A stretch of 64,000 nt of DNA from JAVBMP01 sp031552315 (GTDB taxonomy: Bacteria > Desulfobacterota > Desulfovibrionia > Desulfovibrionales > Desulfovibrionaceae), in the NCBI GenBank assembly GCA_031552315.1, contig JAVBMP010000072.1:11515-75514 (forward strand). Reading direction: 5' to 3'. A program made the translations under genes and the position numbers. The notes under the pieces were generated by a model. It did not search any database, was not told the DNA's origin, and saw only the letters and a list, made by a program, of their open reading frames with translations. The first letter of the stretch is position 1. Every line of letters starts with the position of its first letter. This document shows positions 60,597-64,000 of the stretch, in pieces.

Positions 60597-62312
60597 TTAA
60601 TCAGCCGTGCCGGCTACGCGCATTTTGCGTATGGCCTTAAAATCATCCACAAGCCCTGCCAGCAGGCCGTAATTTTTGCGAATTTCCATACCGGCGGCGG
60701 TAAGGTCTTCTTTGAAATTTTCAATGTAGGTTTTGCGCAGGTAGCGGTCATTCAAAATATTTTCGCCCACTTTTATGGCATTTACAACCAACACGTCGAA
60801 ATAGTTTACAACTTCAAATTTCAACTCGCTCATCAGGCTTACGCATTCTTGCATCATGCAGTTGTAGCTGATGCGTTTACCCTTGAACTGGCGGTGCTGC
60901 AAGTCTTCCAGCACGCGGATGCGCCGGGCCTGGCGGATGTAATTGTAACGGGAACGCACCTCTGTGTAAATATCTTCATAAGTTAGGAAATCCGCGTAAT
61001 TTTCTGGCGAAAACAAATAATTGTCAAGTACTTTGGTCAAGTTTGCGAAAAACTCTTCACTGTAGCCTATCATACGGCGTTGGTGCTTGGCCAGCCAGGC
61101 GGCAAGAAACTTCAGGCGCTTTTCAACCGTATCTGTATTTTCAATAAGTTCCGTACGCTTATAGATAATGCGCCCGGTATATTCACCGCGCACTATATCT
61201 GTAAGGTGCAGCGACATGTTGCCGCTGTCTTTTATTATGTCTATGACGCGGCGTTCAGCGGTAAGCGGGTGGACAAGCTCTTGTTGTTCCACAGAAAGGG
61301 CGCGTTCCTGCCGCAGGTTGTCGGCAGAAAATTTGTGCTGGCGGTAAGTGACGCGCAAAATGACCACGCGTTTTTCCTCATCAAGGAAGTAGCCGTTTTC
61401 CGCGCAGAACTGCACCAGTTCCTTCTGCTGCGGTTCCAGCGCCACCAGGGCCAGCTTTTCCACATAGGGGTACGCCCGCTCGCCGCCGTCATGCCAAATG
61501 GAGGTTATTACGCGGTCGCTTTGCCCCAGGGTGCGTATAAGGAAGCGTTCACCCATTTTGTGCAGGCGGCGGGCGAACAGGGCGGCGGATGTGCGCCGTT
61601 CCGAAGCAATGGGGAAGCCGTAAAGCTCCATCAGGTGCTGGTAGACAAACAGGCGGTTTTGTTCATAAAGTTCGTTGTCGCCCACGGCAAATTTGCCTAT
61701 GCGCAGGCCATAGCGCTTGATTTCCGTATCCAGGTCGGAAGGGAAGGAGGCGTAAACGCCCTGCAAGTGGTAGCGCATTTGCCCGGCGTGATCCTTGTGC
61801 AGGGCCATAACCTGGCCCCTGTCCATCTGGCACAGGTAAGGGAAAAGCGCGGGGTAATTTTCCAGCGCGGTCAAATCCAGCCCGGTAAAGCGGCCGCGCA
61901 GCGGTTCATGCAGGGCTTTATGCAGGCGGTTTTGCAGGGCGTTCATATTGTGGGCCAGGGCGGCGGCGGCCTTTGCTTCCGGCTGTTCATGCTCCAGCAG
62001 GCGCAGCCGGTCAAACTGGAACACTTCCTGAAAATAGTTCAGCGGCCTGTCAAAAACCACCATGCTGAAGCCGGGAAGCTGTTTATATTCCAAAAGGTCG
62101 CTTTCAAAAGACGGCAGAAGGTCGCGCGGTTCCACCAGCGGGTAGGACGGGTGTTCAAAATACGGTTTTACCAGGCCGTAACGTATGTGCGTAAGGTCAA
62201 TAAATTCCTTAAGTTCCTGCAAGCTGGAAAAGTCGGCCGCGCAGCCAAGGCCCCAGCCATCTTGCCAGTATATTTTACTTTTTGTGAAAGTATTTTTCCA
62301 ACTTACAAACAT
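60597..62312 (-). CDS. Uncharacterised 571-aa protein
   Basis: 571 aa starting MFVSWKNTFTKSKIYWQDGW, 73 bp upstream of gcvT. I do not recognise the family. There is no signal peptide or transmembrane helix. The middle is rich in charged helical stretches, with RLLEHEQPEAKAAAALAHNM (~103-122), and the C-terminal third (~420-560) is strongly helical with many Tyr/Arg/Glu, for example RSRYNYIRQARRIRVLEDLQ. No catalytic motif stands out. Codon use is like that of its neighbours, so it is a native gene. It may be co-transcribed with gcvT. Confidence 0.7.
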   Translation of the reverse strand: MFVSWKNTFTKSKIYWQDGWGLGCAADFSSLQELKEFIDLTHIRYGLVKPYFEHPSYPLVEPRDLLPSFESDLLEYKQLPGFSMVVFDRPLNYFQEVFQFDRLRLLEHEQPEAKAAAALAHNMNALQNRLHKALHEPLRGRFTGLDLTALENYPALFPYLCQMDRGQVMALHKDHAGQMRYHLQGVYASFPSDLDTEIKRYGLRIGKFAVGDNELYEQNRLFVYQHLMELYGFPIASERRTSAALFARRLHKMGERFLIRTLGQSDRVITSIWHDGGERAYPYVEKLALVALEPQQKELVQFCAENGYFLDEEKRVVILRVTYRQHKFSADNLRQERALSVEQQELVHPLTAERRVIDIIKDSGNMSLHLTDIVRGEYTGRIIYKRTELIENTDTVEKRLKFLAAWLAKHQRRMIGYSEEFFANLTKVLDNYLFSPENYADFLTYEDIYTEVRSRYNYIRQARRIRVLEDLQHRQFKGKRISYNCMMQECVSLMSELKFEVVNYFDVLVVNAIKVGENILNDRYLRKTYIENFKEDLTAAGMEIRKNYGLLAGLVDDFKAIRKMRVAGTAD

Positions 62313-62381
62313 CAGGCAAACCCGTAGAGTGCTTTATGTATTGTTGCGCCAAACCGCCGGCTTGCGCGCGGCCATGTAATA

Positions 62382-62544
62382 GAGACCGTTGCACAATGAG
62401 AATTTTTGTTCTTTTACAAGGAGTGCCCCTATCTCGTGGTTCCGTGCGGAGGGAGTATATTCAAGCATATATGACCTTCGCGCGGGACTACGGAACATGG
62501 GCACGACGCAGTAAAAGGGCAAAAAGGCCATTGTGCAATGGTCT
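62382..62544 (+). repeat. Family A hairpin element, copy 4
   Basis: The longest copy. The left end starts GAGACCGTTGCACAATGAG (one transition from the consensus) and the right end reads AATGGTCTT, where the opposite change keeps the outer palindrome paired. The internal CCTATCTCGTGGTTCCG and GGGACTACGGAACATGGG can pair. TAATA flanks both sides. It lies between the divergent unknown gene and GAF gene. Confidence 0.85.
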
Positions 62545-62806
62545 TTAATAATTTTTAATATTTTATGATAGCCTAATATTTAATAATAATCCACATAAAA
62601 AACGGCGGGCACCCTGAAAGCCCGGGCCTGTGTGCCAACTGGAATGGCCCCTGGCCCAGGCCGGAATTATGGGTGAAGAAGGGCGGTTGAAATAAAAATC
62701 CGAATAGGCTATAGCAGGTTTGTTGCGCGCGGAATTTTGCGGCGCGGGGCAAAAAGGTTTTGCGGTTTTTGCTTAAAGTAAATTATACAAGGTGATTACA
62801 AAAAGA
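62545..62806. other. Leader region of the GAF gene
   Basis: AT-rich stretch at 62545-62600, then a GC-rich part without an open frame of note. A promoter must lie here, but boxes were not fixed. Confidence 0.45.
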
Positions 62807-63862
62807 ATGCGCTACCCCAGCCTTGAACGCCTTTTAGCTATATTAAGCAGTGTGCTTGACGCGCACAGCGCTCTTTTGTTTTTACCTGTGAACCCGGTGG
62901 AAATAAGCCCTTCACGCTTTGATTCGCGTGAAGCGCGTATTTTGCGCGGGGCTTCCTTTTACAGCGGCACGCAGCTGGCGGACGCGGAAGCCTATGTGAT
63001 AAACAGCGCCTTCAGCCTTAGCGACAACCTGGACTACAAGGCGGTGATACGCGCCGGGGAAGGGCTGGTAGGCTGGATTTTGAAGAACAAGGAACCCTTG
63101 CTGGTGCAGCATTTTGACCAGCGGCGCGGGCATCTTGGCTATTATAAAAATGAGGAAGATGAATACATAAAGGCCTTTATGGGTTGCCCGCTTCCCGGCA
63201 ACTGGGGCGCTTTGTGCGTGGATTGCAAGCGGCAGTATTTTTTTTCAGAAAAAGACCAAAAAATGCTGCATCTTTTTGCGGACATGGCCGCCGGCCTGGT
63301 GGACAATGACCGCCAGGACGGCCGGCAAAGCGTAATAAATCGCTACTACAGCGCCCTGAAGGTAATTTATTCTCTGCGGCGTGAACACCCCCGCTGGCTT
63401 ATTTTTTTGCAGCATTTGCTGGAACTGGTTGCCGTGGCCAGCGGCTATGAATATTGCGTAATGTGTTCTTGCGGGGCGGATTTTGAAAGTTACGCCATAG
63501 AGGCCGAAAGCCGGCCCATGTTTTTGAAGGGTGAAGCGCAGCGCTATTCCATGTCAACCGGGGTGGCGGGCTGGGTGTTCCGCAACAACGCGCCGGTATT
63601 CAGCCAGGGGACGGACGGCGGCAATGTTCCGCTTATCGGTTCCGTCCACCCGCCGGAACCTTTTCAGCGCATAATGGCCCTGCCGCTTTTGATGCAGCGC
63701 AAGACGCGCGGCGTGCTTTGCCTTGCCAGTTCCACCCCGCAGCCCATGCCCATGGACGACGAGCTTAGAGATTTTGCCCGCATGGTTGCAGAACATCTTT
63801 CTTTGTTTTTGGAAAACTTGCTGGTGCGCAGCTGGCTTATGGAAATGAGCGCGGGGAAATAG
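62807..63862 (+). CDS. Double-GAF domain sensory protein
   Basis: 351 aa from ATG 62807 (MRYPSLERLLAILSSVLDAH), with AAGGTG 12 bases ahead; a GTG at 62792 is an alternative. Two GAF-like domains are seen, about 10-170 (SALLFLPV, IRAGEGLVGWILKNKEPLLV, FADMAAGLVD) and 190-350 (STGVAGWVFRNNAPVFSQG, IMALPLLMQRKTRGVLCLA). GAF domains bind cyclic nucleotides, heme or other small molecules. No kinase, HD-GYP or GGDEF output is fused, so it probably acts through a partner. Its stop codon TAG shares its G with the first base of family A copy 5. Confidence 0.85.
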   Translation: MRYPSLERLLAILSSVLDAHSALLFLPVNPVEISPSRFDSREARILRGASFYSGTQLADAEAYVINSAFSLSDNLDYKAVIRAGEGLVGWILKNKEPLLVQHFDQRRGHLGYYKNEEDEYIKAFMGCPLPGNWGALCVDCKRQYFFSEKDQKMLHLFADMAAGLVDNDRQDGRQSVINRYYSALKVIYSLRREHPRWLIFLQHLLELVAVASGYEYCVMCSCGADFESYAIEAESRPMFLKGEAQRYSMSTGVAGWVFRNNAPVFSQGTDGGNVPLIGSVHPPEPFQRIMALPLLMQRKTRGVLCLASSTPQPMPMDDELRDFARMVAEHLSLFLENLLVRSWLMEMSAGK

Positions 63863-64000
63863 AGGCCGTTGCACAATGGCCTTTTTGCCCTTTTACTGCG
63901 TCGTGCTTCGTCCCGCGCGAAGGTCATATATGCTTGAATATACTCCCTCCGCACGGAACTACGGGATAGGGGCACTCCTTGTAAAAGAACAAAAATTCTC
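63862..64000 (-). repeat. Family A hairpin element, copy 5 (cut by window end)
   Basis: The minus-strand copy begins at the stop codon of the GAF gene and runs to the edge, missing only ~17 bp. It has TATCCCGTAGTTCCG in one arm and the short form GGGACGAAGCACGACGC in the other, so its arms differ in length. Confidence 0.85.

Noticed and set aside
62336..62548. Short open frame (XXVRREYIQAYMTFARD-type) recurring in family A copies at 224-427, 22799-23242, 62336-62548 and 63664-63975
   Set aside because: Its recurrence is explained by the repeat itself. Frame and length change between copies because of indels in the hairpin arms, and there is no ribosome-binding site.
1..64000. CRISPR array, tRNA, rRNA or complete insertion sequence
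   Set aside because: Repeats here are dispersed palindromes without regular spacers, no cas gene or transposase was seen, and no cloverleaf with a TTCGANNC arm was recognised by eye.

Overview
The window looks like a chromosomal segment of a Desulfovibrionaceae-type (Desulfobacterota) anaerobe, probably host-associated. The evidence is indirect. It carries a cytoplasmic [FeFe] hydrogenase paired with a flavin/NAD oxidoreductase, a precorrin-2 dehydrogenase / CcsA-like / HemA tetrapyrrole operon, tandem TRAP-type (DctP) binding proteins, many-PAS hybrid kinases, a DksA/TraR protein, and a giant RTX-like adhesin with the C-terminal style seen in that family. No rRNA, tRNA, CRISPR array or complete insertion sequence was seen.

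Layout: 1-413 holds a gene 3' end, a bidirectional terminator and a hairpin repeat. 414-7956 is a surface-exposure region: RTX-like adhesin, Sel1-repeat protein and autotransporter, separated by repeat-rich DNA. 8111-14797 is housekeeping: NFACT/RqcH-like protein, DksA-like factor, YHS protein, FolK, XerD-type recombinase and an S1-domain protein. 15054-16532 is a lone flagellar hook gene behind a sigma-54-like promoter. 16774-22899 is an accessory metabolic block: two-subunit aconitase X, an Old Yellow Enzyme-family reductase and a divergent Tat-exported amidase. 22909-25340 holds a repeat, a gene remnant, an AT-richer radical SAM gene and a lipoprotein. 25499-40082 includes DUF486, RadC, Lon, the tetrapyrrole operon, a glycosyltransferase, MscL, IF-1, a membrane spermidine-synthase-like protein and a FIST/hybrid-kinase pair. 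40362-50571 has a chemoreceptor, the hydrogenase pair, an NAD(P)-binding protein and two paralogous DctP proteins. 50916-63862 has a U32 peptidase, DUF2867, a probable gcvT-rsmE-rarA-kinase operon, a large unknown protein and a double-GAF protein.

The most striking signal is intergenic. At least four families of structured repeats fill the gaps. Family A is a ~145-165 bp element present five times (one cut by the window end). It folds almost end to end into one hairpin, and many arm differences would keep G:U pairs in RNA. Its termini share a perfect palindrome (AGGCCATTGCGCAATGGCCT) that also occurs alone at six sites; two solo copies are flanked by exact direct repeats (7 and 14 bp), and a third sits inside a family B repeat. 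This fits a non-autonomous, MITE-like element plus deletion products. Family B is a composite hairpin repeat built on GCAAGGATTTG/CAAATCCTTGC. Family C is the GCCTCCGGCGG / GGGGAGTTCAACTCCCC type at gene ends. Family D is a second long hairpin with partial copies. A perfect 33-bp inverted repeat with a 2-nt loop lies between two convergent signalling genes.

Functionally, the hydrogenase and its partner probably couple H2 to NAD(P)H (and perhaps ferredoxin). The tetrapyrrole operon starts siroheme/heme synthesis. The FIST/kinase, multi-PAS kinase, chemoreceptor and GAF proteins form a sensory complement. All family assignments rest on motifs read by eye; no database search was run.
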